Shown: positions 22,633 to 30,460, numbered from the stretch's first letter. The stretch: DNA of 31,297 nucleotides from Planctomycetia bacterium (GCA_005798965.1 SYIB01000062.1:1-31297); one strand, 5' to 3'. Translations and numbers: made by a program. The notes: generated by a model not told the origin, from the letters alone.

Positions 22633-22657
22633 GGTCTGTTCCTTTCGGTTCGATCGT

Positions 22658-22774
22658 TCAGCCCTGCCGCTGCTTCAGGCGGGGATTCTTCTTGTTGATG
22701 ACGATGCGCTTGCCCTTGCGGATGACGATCTGGCAATCCTTGGTGCGGCGCTTGATGCTGCTTCGGACTTTCAT
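22658..22774 (-). CDS. rpmJ: 50S ribosomal protein L36 (bL36), zinc-ligand-poor form
   Basis: 38 residues, beginning M-K-V-R-S-S and ending K-Q-R-Q-G exactly like standard L36. Of the four zinc ligands of the standard form (C11, C14, C27, H33), only C14 is kept; the others are Thr, Asn and Leu. It is therefore the C-minus type, which needs no zinc. CGGAG lies six bases before the ATG. It sits between infA and rpsM as in most bacteria. Confidence 0.95.
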   Translation of the reverse strand: MKVRSSIKRRTKDCQIVIRKGKRIVINKKNPRLKQRQG

Positions 22775-22812
22775 GGTGTGCTCCGTGTGGTTCCTGATGG
22801 TTCCCTGAGGGC

Positions 22813-23031
22813 TCACTGCTGACGGAAGACGATCCGACCCTTGGTCATGTCGTACGGGCTGAGTTCGACGGTGACCCGATCGCCGGGGGTGATGCGGATG
22901 AAGAACTTCCTCATCTTGCCGCTCACGTAGGCGATGATCTCCTGGTTGTTCGGCAGCTTGACCCGGAACTTGCTGTCCGGGAGCGCTTCCGTAACCTCGG
23001 CTTCGAGAGAGATCTTGTCTTCCTTGGGCAT
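22813..23031 (-). CDS. infA: Translation initiation factor IF-1
   Basis: 72 residues, an OB-fold protein that blocks the A site during initiation. The family pattern is complete: E-A-x-V-T-E-A-L-P, K-F-R-V-x-L-x-N, G-K-M-R-K-F-F-I-R-I-x-P-G-D-R-V and the Y-D-M/L-x-K-G-R-I-x-x-R ending. A strong AAAGGAG lies very close to the ATG. map and adk, common between secY and infA, are absent. Confidence 0.97.
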   Translation of the reverse strand: MPKEDKISLEAEVTEALPDSKFRVKLPNNQEIIAYVSGKMRKFFIRITPGDRVTVELSPYDMTKGRIVFRQQ

Positions 23032-23069
23032 GGGCTCCTTTGTGGTGGTGCGGTGTGACGATGCGGGGC

Positions 23070-24482
23070 TCAGGTCGCCCGTGCGCTTCGGATGCGCGGG
23101 CCGTCCTGGGCGCCGTCGCTGAGGAAGCCCGAGTAGTTGCGCATGAGGAGGTTCGCCTCCAAGCGCTGGACGATGTCGAGGGCGACGCTGACCACGATGA
23201 GCAGGCCCGTGCCGCCAAGGAACTGGCTCACGTACGGCGGCACACCGAAGGACTCGGAGACGAGCGTGGGGATGATCGCGATCACGCAGAGGAAGCCCGC
23301 GCCGACATAGGTGATGCGGCCGATGACGTCCTCGAGGTACTCGGCAGTGCGCGGCCCCGGGCGCACGTTGGGGATGAAGCTGCCGTGCTCCTTGAGCTGC
23401 TTGCTCATCTCCTCAGGCGACATCTGGATGGTCACCCAGAAGTAGCTGAAGACGTAGATCAGGACGATCTCAACGAGCACGTACGGGTACGCACCCATCT
23501 GGAAGTTCTGCGCGAGGAACGCGGTCGACTCGATGAGCCACTGAGCCCAGCCGCCCGAGGTGGCCAGGCCGGCGAGCCAGCCCAGGATCATGCTCGGGAA
23601 GATCATGAGGCTGCTGGCGAAGATGATGGGCATGACGCCAGCGTGGTTCAGACGCAGCGGCAGGTAGTGACGGCCCCCACCGTACATGCGTCGGCCGGAA
23701 ACATGCTTGGCCTGCTGGATCGGGATGCGTCGCGTCGCCACGGTCATGATGACCGCGCCCATGACCACCGCCACAAAGCAGGCGACCAGGAGCACCAATC
23801 CAAGCGCGCCGACCTTGCCGTCGGATGCCTGGACGCTTGGGTTGAAGTTGTCGAACAACCACTGGATCGCGGCCGGCATGCGCGCCAGGATGCCCGCGGT
23901 CAGGATGATCGAGATGCCGTTGCCGATGCCGAACTTATCGATCTGCTCGCCCAGCCACATGAGGAACAGGCTGCCGGCGACCAGCGCCGTCACGCCCGAC
24001 ACGTAGAACACCATGCGGCCGCCACCCGACACGTACTGGGGCTCGACCAGGTTCTGGCTGTAGAGGTACCCCAGCCACATGAAGCCCTGCACGAAGCAGA
24101 GCGCCACGGTGGCGTAGCGGGTGTACTCCATCACCTTCTGCTGGCCCGACATGCCTTCCTTCTTCAATGCAGCGAGCGGCGGGTAGACCGTCTGGAGCAG
24201 CTGGAAGATGATCGACGCCGTGATGTACGGCGCGATGCCAAGGCCGAACACCGTGCTCTGCTGCAGGCTGCCGCCCGAGAAGATGCTGGCGAACTGGAGC
24301 AGGCGACCGAAGCCCGTGGCATCTTCCGTGGCCTTCTCGGCCAGATTCGACAGCGCGGCCTGGTCGACCCCGATGAGGGGGATCCAGAAGCCGACGCGGT
24401 AGATGACCAGCATGCCCAGCGTGAACAGCACGCGGTTGCGCAGGTCAGGGATGCGGAAGATGTTCAGGAAGGCGCTCAGCAT
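23070..24482 (-). CDS. secY: Protein translocase subunit SecY
   Basis: 470 residues with ten hydrophobic segments, the channel subunit of the Sec translocon. Seen: the N-terminal R-N-R-V-L-F-T-L-G-M-L start of TM1, the plug region after TM1, L-G-I-A-P-Y-I-T-A-S-I-I in TM2, the conserved loop R-R-I-P-I-Q-Q-A-K with L-P-L-R-L-N-H-A-G-V-M-P-I-I-F-A, and the cytoplasmic loop I-R-P/V-R-P-G-x-x-T with TM10 following. The start lies ten bases after the rplO stop without a Shine-Dalgarno site, so translation is probably coupled. Confidence 0.97.
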   Translation of the reverse strand: MLSAFLNIFRIPDLRNRVLFTLGMLVIYRVGFWIPLIGVDQAALSNLAEKATEDATGFGRLLQFASIFSGGSLQQSTVFGLGIAPYITASIIFQLLQTVYPPLAALKKEGMSGQQKVMEYTRYATVALCFVQGFMWLGYLYSQNLVEPQYVSGGGRMVFYVSGVTALVAGSLFLMWLGEQIDKFGIGNGISIILTAGILARMPAAIQWLFDNFNPSVQASDGKVGALGLVLLVACFVAVVMGAVIMTVATRRIPIQQAKHVSGRRMYGGGRHYLPLRLNHAGVMPIIFASSLMIFPSMILGWLAGLATSGGWAQWLIESTAFLAQNFQMGAYPYVLVEIVLIYVFSYFWVTIQMSPEEMSKQLKEHGSFIPNVRPGPRTAEYLEDVIGRITYVGAGFLCVIAIIPTLVSESFGVPPYVSQFLGGTGLLIVVSVALDIVQRLEANLLMRNYSGFLSDGAQDGPRIRSARAT

Positions 24483-24492
24483 GGGATGGGCA

Positions 24493-24936
24493 TCACGCGA
24501 CGGTGACGCTGCCGCCGGCCTTCTCGATCTTGGCCTTGGCAGTCTCCGAGAACTTGCCGGCAGTGACCGACAGCTTCTTGGCGAGATCGCCAGTGCCGAG
24601 CACCTTGACCGGGAGCTTGCGGTTGCGAACGAGGCCGACCTTCACCATGGCATCGAGGTCGACGTGCGCGCCAGCGTCGAAGTACTTCTGGAGGTCCGAA
24701 ACATTCACGACCGCGTAGGTGGTGGCGAAGGCGTTCTTGAAGCCGATCTTGGGGAAGCGGCGCATGAGCGGCGTCGAACCGCCCATGTAGCCGGGGCGGC
24801 TGGTCCAGCCTGCACGGCTCTTGGCACCATTGTGGCCACGACGGCTGGTGCCGCCGATGCCGGAGCCTTCACCGCGGCCGCGACGCATGCGCTTGGTGTG
24901 CGCGCCGGCCTTCTTCGTAACGTCATGGATCATCAT
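24493..24936 (-). CDS. rplO: 50S ribosomal protein L15 (uL15)
   Basis: 147 residues. The N-terminal tail is rich in Gly and Arg (R-R-G-R-G-x-G-S-G-x-G-G-T), followed by G-F-E-G-like G-Y-M-G-G-S-T-P-L-x-R-R-F-P-K-x-G-F, the L15 signature. L15 binds early in 50S assembly. rpmD (L30), usually just upstream, is missing; instead a short TTCGTG repeat fills the gap to rpsE. GAGGAG precedes the ATG by ten bases. Confidence 0.96.
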   Translation of the reverse strand: MMIHDVTKKAGAHTKRMRRGRGEGSGIGGTSRRGHNGAKSRAGWTSRPGYMGGSTPLMRRFPKIGFKNAFATTYAVVNVSDLQKYFDAGAHVDLDAMVKVGLVRNRKLPVKVLGTGDLAKKLSVTAGKFSETAKAKIEKAGGSVTVA

Positions 24937-24966
24937 GTGAGCTGCGCTCCTCTACTGTGCTCAGTG

Positions 24967-24988
24967 TTCGTTCGTGTTCGTGTTCGTG
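24967..24988. repeat. Short TTCGTG tandem repeat
   Basis: Three perfect TTCGTG units (24971-24988) with a partial TTCG before them lie in the 67-base gap between rpsE and rplO, where rpmD is found in many bacteria. It is transcribed as CACGAA repeats and could vary in copy number. Confidence 0.7.
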
Positions 24989-25003
24989 TGGGAATGGCTT
25001 GGA

Positions 25004-25741
25004 TCAGCCCGCCGAGGGGGCATCGGCCGCCGGGGCTGGAGTGGCTGGTGCGGCAGGAGCCGCAGCCGGGGCTGGAGCCGGCGCCGGGGCTTCGCCGCCA
25101 CCGTCGAAGCGGCGACCACCACCACGGGGACCGCCACGCTGGCCACCGCGACGACGTTCGTCGCCGACCGTATTGACCGGGGCTTGGGCGCGCGGGCCGC
25201 CCGACGACTTGGGCATGAACGCCATGCCGCGCGCGATGGCATCTTCCACGGCGGTCGTGCCGAGGGTGACGCCACGCAGGGCTTCGATGCGCTCGCGGGT
25301 CTGAAGCATGGCCAGCGCCTCGAAGGTGGCCTTGACCAGGTTCTTCGGGTTGCTGCTGCCGTAGCACTTGCTGAGGCAATCCTTCACGCCGAGCAGTTCG
25401 AGCACCGCGCGCACAGCGGCGCCGGCCTTGATGCCCGTTCCCGGGCTCGCGGGCACCAGCACGACCTTCGAGGCACCGAAGCGGCCTTCGACGGTGTGCG
25501 GCACGGTCGTGGCCTGCACCGGGTAGCGCTTGGTCTTGCGACGCGCCTCGCGGGTGGCCTTCTCGACCGCCTGCGGGACCTGGTTGCTCTTCGCGTAGCC
25601 CACGCCGACCTCGCCGCGGCGATTGCCGACGACGACGAGTGCGGCGAAGCTGAAGCGACGGCCGCCGGCGACCGTGGAGCTGGTGCGGTAGACGCCCACG
25701 GTGATGGCGTCGGTTCCGTTGTCTTCAAGCATCTCTGCCAT
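25004..25741 (-). CDS. rpsE: 30S ribosomal protein S5 (uS5) with long C-terminal tail
   Basis: 245 residues against about 166 in E. coli. The core (about 1-170) is normal: G-G-R-R-F-S-F, G-N-R-x-G-x-V-G-x-G-Y-A-K, and V-P-A-x-P-G-T-G-I-x-A-G. Residues about 179-245 are an added tail, first Arg/Gly-rich (R-G-G repeats, about 196-211) and then almost only Ala and Pro with a few acidic residues. S5 lines the mRNA entry and is important for fidelity; the RGG part could contact RNA. The start is supported by AAGGA six bases upstream. Confidence 0.95.
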   Translation of the reverse strand: MAEMLEDNGTDAITVGVYRTSSTVAGGRRFSFAALVVVGNRRGEVGVGYAKSNQVPQAVEKATREARRKTKRYPVQATTVPHTVEGRFGASKVVLVPASPGTGIKAGAAVRAVLELLGVKDCLSKCYGSSNPKNLVKATFEALAMLQTRERIEALRGVTLGTTAVEDAIARGMAFMPKSSGGPRAQAPVNTVGDERRRGGQRGGPRGGGRRFDGGGEAPAPAPAPAAAPAAPATPAPAADAPSAG

Positions 25742-25762
25742 TGGTGGTCCTTGGTGGTTGGC

Positions 25763-26122
25763 TCAGAACTGCAGGCCGGCGGTGCGAGCCGCTTCGGCGA
25801 GGGCCTTGATGCGGCCGTGGAATCGGAAACCGTTGCGGTCGAACACGACCTTCTGCACGCCAACCTTCATGGCGCGCTCGGCGACGGCCTTGCCGATCGT
25901 CGCTGCGGCGGCGGAGTTGCCGCCTGGCGCCGCGACATCGACGTCGCGGGTGCTGGCGCTCGCGAGCGTGCGGCCCGCATAGTCGTCGATCACCTGCACA
26001 TAGATGTGCTTGAGCGAGCGGAAGACGGTGAGGCGCGGACGGTCCGGCGTCCCCTGAATGCGCTTGCGCAGACCCTTCTTGCGACGGGTACGCGCGGCGA
26101 GCTTCTTGGTGCACTTGTCCAT
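25763..26122 (-). CDS. rplR: 50S ribosomal protein L18 (uL18)
   Basis: 119 residues, normal length. L18 binds 5S rRNA with L5. It shows the basic N-terminus with R-R-K-K-G-L-R-K-R-I, P-R-L-T-V-F-R-S-x-K-H-I-Y-V-Q-V-I-D-D, and the C-terminal F-D-R-N-G-F-x-F-H-G-R-I-K-A-L-A-E-A-A-R segment. TAGGAA precedes the ATG. It lies between rplF and rpsE as usual. Confidence 0.97.
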   Translation of the reverse strand: MDKCTKKLAARTRRKKGLRKRIQGTPDRPRLTVFRSLKHIYVQVIDDYAGRTLASASTRDVDVAAPGGNSAAAATIGKAVAERAMKVGVQKVVFDRNGFRFHGRIKALAEAARTAGLQF

Positions 26123-26169
26123 GGTCGTTTCCTAAAGTTTGGATCAGGGCGTTGGGTCAGGCCTTGGGA

Positions 26170-26733
26170 TCAGGCGCCGAAGGCCTTGCCCTGCTTGCGC
26201 TGGATGACTTCGTCGGAGTACTTGACGCCCTTGCCGTTGTACGGCTCAGGCTTGCGCTTGCTGCGGATGAGCGAAGCGAAGGCGCCGACCTTCTGACGGT
26301 CGATGCCGGTGATGGTCACGTTCACGCCCTGCTCGACGGCCACGGTCAGGCCATCGGGAATGGCGAGCTCGATCGCGTCGGCATAGCCGAGCTTGAGGGT
26401 GATCTTCTTGCCGGCGACCTTGGCATCCCAGCCGACGCCGACGATCTCGAGCTTGCGCTCGTAGCCCTTGGTCACGCCAGCGACCATGTTGTTCAGGGTC
26501 GCGCGGGTGGTACCCCAGTAGGCGCGGCGGTTGCCCATCTCGAGCTTGGCCGGATCATCGACCGTGCAGGTGATGGACTTGTCAGCCTCGCTGAAGGAGA
26601 CCTTCACCTCGGGGCGGTGGACGAAGCTGGTCTTGCCCTTGGGCCCTTCGATGCTGACGGTGCGGCTGGCGGCGTTGACCGCGACCTTCACCCCGCCGGG
26701 GACCGGGATCGACTTCTTTCCGATGCGTGACAT
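26170..26733 (-). CDS. rplF: 50S ribosomal protein L6 (uL6)
   Basis: 187 residues from the ATG at 26733, preceded by AGGAG; the frame continues to 26790 without L6 similarity. It begins M-S-R-I-G-K-K-S-I-P-V-P and ends with the family segment P-E-P-Y-N-G-K-G-V-K-Y. L6 has two related domains and lies near the sarcin-ricin loop. Nothing unusual was seen. Confidence 0.97.
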   Translation of the reverse strand: MSRIGKKSIPVPGGVKVAVNAASRTVSIEGPKGKTSFVHRPEVKVSFSEADKSITCTVDDPAKLEMGNRRAYWGTTRATLNNMVAGVTKGYERKLEIVGVGWDAKVAGKKITLKLGYADAIELAIPDGLTVAVEQGVNVTITGIDRQKVGAFASLIRSKRKPEPYNGKGVKYSDEVIQRKQGKAFGA

Positions 26734-26758
26734 GGTTCGCTCCTGTTGTTCCGGTGGT

Positions 26759-27157
26759 TCAGCTGACGGTGGCCACGACTTCGCCGCCAACGCGCATCTC
26801 GCGCGCCTTGCGGTCGCTCATGACGCCACGGCTCGTGCTCACGATGGCGATGCCGAGACCCTGCTGCGGACGCGGCAGCGAGTCACAGCCCCTGTAGATA
26901 CGGCAACCCACGCTCGAGACGCGCTCGAGGCGGTGGATCAGGCTTTCGCCGCGGTCGCCGTACTTGAGGGCGACGCGAAGCACGCCCTGCCGGCCGTCGT
27001 CGACGACCTCGAAGCTGCTGAGGTAACCCTCGTCCACGAGCACCTGGAGGATGCCGCGGTTCAGCTTGTTGTTCAGGCAGGTCACACTCTTGCGGTTCTG
27101 CTTCACCGCATTGCGGATGCGGGTGAGCATGTCGGCAGTCAGGTCTTGGAGGCTCAT
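26759..27157 (-). CDS. rpsH: 30S ribosomal protein S8 (uS8)
   Basis: 132 residues. S8 binds 16S rRNA helix 21 and in E. coli represses the spc operon. It has the D-M-L-T-R-I-R-N-A start, and the C-terminal L-P-R-x-x-x-G-L-G-I-A-I-V-S-T-S-R-G-V-M-S-D-R-x-A-R signature followed by G-G-E-V. AGGAG precedes the ATG. No S8-binding mimic was identified in the mRNA. Confidence 0.97.
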   Translation of the reverse strand: MSLQDLTADMLTRIRNAVKQNRKSVTCLNNKLNRGILQVLVDEGYLSSFEVVDDGRQGVLRVALKYGDRGESLIHRLERVSSVGCRIYRGCDSLPRPQQGLGIAIVSTSRGVMSDRKAREMRVGGEVVATVS

Positions 27158-27182
27158 GTGTTGCTCCTGGGTTCGGTGTCGA

Positions 27183-27368
27183 TCACCAGCTCGCCTTGCG
27201 CATGCCCGGGATGAGGCCCTGGAGGGCCAGCTCGCGGAGCATGATGCGACTGATGCGGAACTTGCGGTAATAGCCGCGCGCGCGGCCGGTCAGCTCGCAG
27301 CGATTGCGCTTGCGGGTGCTGAACTTGGGGGTCTGCTTCATTCGAGCGAAGGTGCGCTTGCTTGCCAT
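27183..27368 (-). CDS. rpsN: 30S ribosomal protein S14 (uS14), short form lacking zinc ligands
   Basis: 61 residues, the length and frame of the short zinc-binding type of Bacillus. It matches that type at T-P-K-F and at the R-K-F and P-G-x-x-K-A-S-W ends. Of the four zinc cysteines of that type (24, 27, 40, 43), only C24 is kept; the others are Thr, Ser and Met. It is therefore a short C-minus S14. S14 lies in the 30S head. AAGGA lies near the start; rplE is upstream and rpsH downstream. Confidence 0.95.
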   Translation of the reverse strand: MASKRTFARMKQTPKFSTRKRNRCELTGRARGYYRKFRISRIMLRELALQGLIPGMRKASW

Positions 27369-27385
27369 GGTTGGTCCTTCGTTGG

Positions 27386-27991
27386 TCAGGCGATGCGCTT
27401 GCCGTTCTCGTCACGCCGTTCGAAGGGCATGCCGAGCTCACCGAGGGCAAAGCGGCTCATCTTGGGGTTGCTGTTGCGGAACACGATGTTGATGTTCATG
27501 CCATGGCTGAAGTTGACGTTCGCCATGTTGATCTCGGGCCACACCGACTGCTCGGTCAGGCCGCAGGAGTACGAGCCGCCCTTGTCGAAGGCGCGGTCGC
27601 CAAGACCGCGGAAGTCCTTGATGCGGGGCGTGGCCAGGTTGATGAAGCGATCCATGAAGGACCACATGCGCTCGCGGCGCAGGGTGACCATGAAGCCGCT
27701 CGGGGCGCCTTCGCGCACCTTGAAGTTGCTCACGCTCTTCTTCGCGAGCACCATGATCGGCTTCTGGCCGCTGATGGTCTTCAGCGTGCCGATGACCGTG
27801 TCGCGGTACTCGGGCTTGAGCTTCTGGTTCTCGAGCTGCTTGCCGACGCCCACGTTGATCACGACCTTCTCGATCGTGGGCGCTTGGTTGACGTTGCTCA
27901 GGCCGAACTCCTTCAAGAGCTTCGGCGTGACGGTCTCAGCGAACAGCTGCTGAAGCCGGGGGGTCGGGGTGGATGGGACGGCGTGAGGCAT
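27386..27991 (-). CDS. rplE: 50S ribosomal protein L5 (uL5)
   Basis: 201 residues from the ATG at 27991, which has GGAG eight bases upstream; a GTG at 28012 overlapping the rplX stop is the alternative. L5 binds 5S rRNA and contacts P-site tRNA. The signatures are I-E-K-V-V-I-N-V-G-V-G, the G-Q-K-P segment with K-x-S-V/I-S-N-F-K-V-R-E-G, R-I-x-D-F-R-G-L and G-M-N-I-N-I-V. The body is normal; the N-terminus has a few extra residues. Confidence 0.96.
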   Translation of the reverse strand: MPHAVPSTPTPRLQQLFAETVTPKLLKEFGLSNVNQAPTIEKVVINVGVGKQLENQKLKPEYRDTVIGTLKTISGQKPIMVLAKKSVSNFKVREGAPSGFMVTLRRERMWSFMDRFINLATPRIKDFRGLGDRAFDKGGSYSCGLTEQSVWPEINMANVNFSHGMNINIVFRNSNPKMSRFALGELGMPFERRDENGKRIA

Positions 27992-28008
27992 GGTGGTAGC
28001 TCCGGGGC

Positions 28009-28356
28009 TCACTTGGCCTTCTTGGCGGTGCGGGGACCGTGCAGCGTGGAGAGTTCGGCACCGTTGCGGGCCGCCACGCGCACCTTCGAGCCGTCGGCCT
28101 TCGAGGCAAAGCGCACGCGGGTGGGCTTGCCATCGACGACCGGGCTCACGTTGCTCATATGGATGGGCAGTTCCATCTCGACGATCGCGCCCTGCGGTCG
28201 GCCCTGGGTGGGCTTCAGATGGCGCTTGTGGATGTTCACGCCGCGCACCACGACCCGGCTGGCCTTGGTGTCGACCGAGACGATCTCGCCGGTCTTGCCC
28301 TTGTCGTCACCGGCGGTGACGATGACCACGTCACCCTTCTTCACGTGCGCTGGCAT
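28009..28356 (-). CDS. rplX: 50S ribosomal protein L24 (uL24)
   Basis: 115 residues. L24 starts 50S assembly and lies near the exit tunnel. The KOW motif covers the first 35 residues (V-K-K-G-D-V-V-I-V-T-A-G-D-D-K-G-K-T-G), followed by V-R-G-V-N-I-H-K-R-H and P-I-H-M-S-N-V. The start shares one base with the rplN stop (TGATG). Confidence 0.97.
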   Translation of the reverse strand: MPAHVKKGDVVIVTAGDDKGKTGEIVSVDTKASRVVVRGVNIHKRHLKPTQGRPQGAIVEMELPIHMSNVSPVVDGKPTRVRFASKADGSKVRVAARNGAELSTLHGPRTAKKAK

Positions 28357-28742
28357 CAGACCACCTCCGTCGCAAGGCTGACGATCTTCATGTAGTTCTT
28401 CTCGCGCAGCTCGCGGGCGACCGCACCGAAGATGCGAGTGCCGCGGGGGTTGCCATCATCGTCGATGAGCACGCAGGCGTTCGTGTCGAAACGAACATAG
28501 CTGCCATCGTCGCGGCGGACCGGATAGGAAGCACGCACGATCACGGCCTTGGCCTTGTCGCCGCTCTTCACGTCGCCGTTGGGGATCGCGCTCTTGACGG
28601 CCACGACGACCTTGTCGCCGACGGTCATGGTGAGACGGCGGAAGCGGCCGCGGGCGGTGCTCGCGCCGAGCACGCCGATGACCATCACTTCCTTGGCGCC
28701 GCTGTTGTCAGCGACATCGAGCCTGGATTCTTTTTGGATCAT
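28356..28742 (-). CDS. rplN: 50S ribosomal protein L14 (uL14)
   Basis: 128 residues, with the usual M-I-Q-x-E-S-R-L-D-V-A-D-N-S-G-A-K start and the G-N-P-R-G-T-R-I-F-G-A-V-A-R-E-L-R segment. L14 forms an intersubunit bridge with 16S rRNA. The protein is a few residues longer than the 122-123 typical length because of a short insertion around R-R-D-D-G-S-Y. It has a weak ribosome site 15 bases after rpsQ. Confidence 0.97.
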   Translation of the reverse strand: MIQKESRLDVADNSGAKEVMVIGVLGASTARGRFRRLTMTVGDKVVVAVKSAIPNGDVKSGDKAKAVIVRASYPVRRDDGSYVRFDTNACVLIDDDGNPRGTRIFGAVARELREKNYMKIVSLATEVV

Positions 28743-28757
28743 GTCAGTTGCCGGGCG

Positions 28758-29069
28758 TCAGGCGCCCGCCTCCTCTGGCTTGTATTCGAGTCCGGTCGGC
28801 GCACGCTCGACGATGCGGACGAGCGCCCACGACTTCGTCTTGGACACGGGGCGGCACTCAGCGACCTCGACGCGGTCGCCGCGGCGGCTCTCGTTGTTCT
28901 CGTCGTGCACGTGCAGCACCGTCCGGCGCTGGACGAACTTGTTGTAGCGCGGGTGCTTGGCGACGTACGCCACGACGACCTTGCGCGTCTTGCTGGTGCG
29001 GTCGCTCTCGACCACGCCCACCACGCGGGGGCTGTTCTCAGGCAGCACCAGGGGCTTCTTCAGGCTCAT
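28758..29069 (-). CDS. rpsQ: 30S ribosomal protein S17 (uS17)
   Basis: 103 residues. S17 is a primary 16S binder. The OB-fold pattern is seen in G-V-V-x-S-D-R-T-S-K-T-R-K-V-V-V and H-P-x-Y-x-K-F-V-Q-R-R-T-V-L-H-V-H-D-E-N-N, then the R-P-V/L-S-K-T-K-S-W signature. A C-terminal extension of about 15 residues is Glu/Ala-rich. The start overlaps the rpmC stop (ATGA). Confidence 0.97.
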   Translation of the reverse strand: MSLKKPLVLPENSPRVVGVVESDRTSKTRKVVVAYVAKHPRYNKFVQRRTVLHVHDENNESRRGDRVEVAECRPVSKTKSWALVRIVERAPTGLEYKPEEAGA

Positions 29070-29272
29070 CGGGCGGTCTCCTTCTGGGTGGCACGGGTGT
29101 TCTGCTCGGTGAGCAGGCGGGCCACGTCACGCTTGATCTTGCCGAACTGCGAGTGATCGTTGACCTTCTCGACCATGGTCTGCACGCGGAGGTCGTACAG
29201 GCGGCGCTTGAGCCCCTGCACCTCGGCGGAGATCTGCTCGTCGGTCAGCTTGCGGATGTCCTTGGCTTCCAT
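29066..29272 (-). CDS. rpmC: 50S ribosomal protein L29 (uL29)
   Basis: 68 residues from the ATG at 29272; the frame is open to 29377 in the rplP shadow but has no L29 similarity there. L29 is two long helices at the exit tunnel and a docking site for trigger factor and SRP. The pattern K-D-I-R-K-L-T-D-E-Q-I, L-R-V-Q and I-K-R-D-V-A-R-L-L-T is seen. Its stop overlaps the rpsQ start. Confidence 0.95.
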   Translation of the reverse strand: MEAKDIRKLTDEQISAEVQGLKRRLYDLRVQTMVEKVNDHSQFGKIKRDVARLLTEQNTRATQKETAR

Positions 29273-29297
29273 GTCTGGTTCCTCGGTTGGTCCTGGG

Positions 29298-29717
29298 TCA
29301 GACGGCCAGCCGGCGGCCGACGAAGCGGCAGCGGATGGGCATCTTGTGGGCGACGCGGGCGAGGGCCTGCTTGGCAAGCTCCTCGGACACGCCGGCGATC
29401 TCGAACAGCATTGTGCCGGGCTTCACGCAGGCCGCCCAATAGTCGACGTCGGCCTTGCCGGTACCCATTCGGGTTTCCAGCGGCTTCTTCGAGATGGACT
29501 TGTGCGGGAAGACGCGGATGTACAGCTTGCCTTGGCGACGCAGGAAGTGCTGGGCGGCGATACGGCCGGCTTCGATCTGGCGCCCGCTCACCCAGTGGGT
29601 GTCGAGGGCCTGAAGGCCGTAGTCGCCATAGGCGACGTAGTTGCCGCGCGTGGCGTTGCCCTTCATCTTGCCGCGCTGCATCTTGCGGTGCTTGACTCGT
29701 TTTGGCATCAAGGCCAT
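29298..29717 (-). CDS. rplP: 50S ribosomal protein L16 (uL16)
   Basis: 139 residues. L16 organises the A-site tRNA region of the 50S subunit. It shows P-K-R-V-K-H-R-K near the start, R-R-Q-G-K-L-Y-I-R-V-F-P-H-K, the E-x-R-M-G-x-G-K segment and the K-P-G-T-x-L-F-E-I-x-G-V region. The ATG at 29717 has AGAGGA seven bases upstream; an ATG three codons later begins the family consensus and is a possible alternative. Confidence 0.96.
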   Translation of the reverse strand: MALMPKRVKHRKMQRGKMKGNATRGNYVAYGDYGLQALDTHWVSGRQIEAGRIAAQHFLRRQGKLYIRVFPHKSISKKPLETRMGTGKADVDYWAACVKPGTMLFEIAGVSEELAKQALARVAHKMPIRCRFVGRRLAV

Positions 29718-29755
29718 GGTTCAGTCCTCTCTAGGTCCGTTGATCGTTGGAAAAC

Positions 29756-30460
29756 TCAGCGACGTCCGCGGGCGCGCGCACGGCCGCCGGCAGCCTTCGA
29801 CTGGTATTCCTCTTCCTGGTTGCTCGAGTACAGGCCCTTGAACACCCACACCTTGACGCCGATGACGCCGTAGGGGGTGGATGAGTGGGCGACGGCGTAA
29901 TCGACATGTGCCTGCAAGGTGGTCAGCGGGATGCTGCCCAGGCGCGAGTCGAGCTGGCGGCTCATTTCGGCGCCGCCGAGGCGGCCCGACAGGAGGATGC
30001 GGATCCCCTTCGCGCCGTTCTGGATGGCGTTCTCGCAGCGCATCTTCAGCACGCGACGGAAGTTCGCTCGCTTCTTGAGCTGCTCGCCCATGGTCTCGGC
30101 GATCAGCTTGGCATCGATTTCCGGGTTGCGGACTTCGACGACCTGCACGGCGACCTTGCGGCCGGTGAGCACTTGGAGCTCGTTGACGAGCTGCTCACGG
30201 CTGGCGCCCTTCTGGCCCAGCACCTGGCCGGGACGCGCGGTCTTGATGATGACCGTCAGCTCCTCGCGGGTGCGCTCGATGTGAATGTCGCTCACCGCGG
30301 CGAAGGGCGGCGTGCGGTTGAGGCGCTTGTCGATGTACGCGCGGATCTTGTGGTCCTCGACCAACAGCTCGCCGAAGAGCGCCTTGGGGGCGAACCAGCG
30401 GCTCTTGTGGGCTTCGGTGACGCCGACGCGGAAGCCGAACGGATGAACTTTCTGTCCCAT
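29756..30460 (-). CDS. rpsC: 30S ribosomal protein S3 (uS3)
   Basis: 234 residues. S3 lines the mRNA entry tunnel with S4 and S5. It begins M-G-Q-K-V-H-P-F-G-F-R-V-G. The type II KH domain carries I-K-T-A-R-P-G-Q-V-L-G-Q-K-G, and the C-terminal domain has G-A-K-G-I-R-I-L-L-S-G-R-L-G-G-A-E-M-S-R. A short Arg/Gly-rich tail follows. CGGAG precedes the ATG. Confidence 0.97.
   Translation of the reverse strand: MGQKVHPFGFRVGVTEAHKSRWFAPKALFGELLVEDHKIRAYIDKRLNRTPPFAAVSDIHIERTREELTVIIKTARPGQVLGQKGASREQLVNELQVLTGRKVAVQVVEVRNPEIDAKLIAETMGEQLKKRANFRRVLKMRCENAIQNGAKGIRILLSGRLGGAEMSRQLDSRLGSIPLTTLQAHVDYAVAHSSTPYGVIGVKVWVFKGLYSSNQEEEYQSKAAGGRARARGRR

Noticed and set aside
23040..24506. A 488-codon plus-strand open frame opposite secY, and similar long frames opposite rpoA, rplF, rplE and rpsC
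   Set aside because: They are His/Asp/Glu/Arg-rich shadow frames typical of high-GC DNA and lie exactly opposite well-recognised genes.
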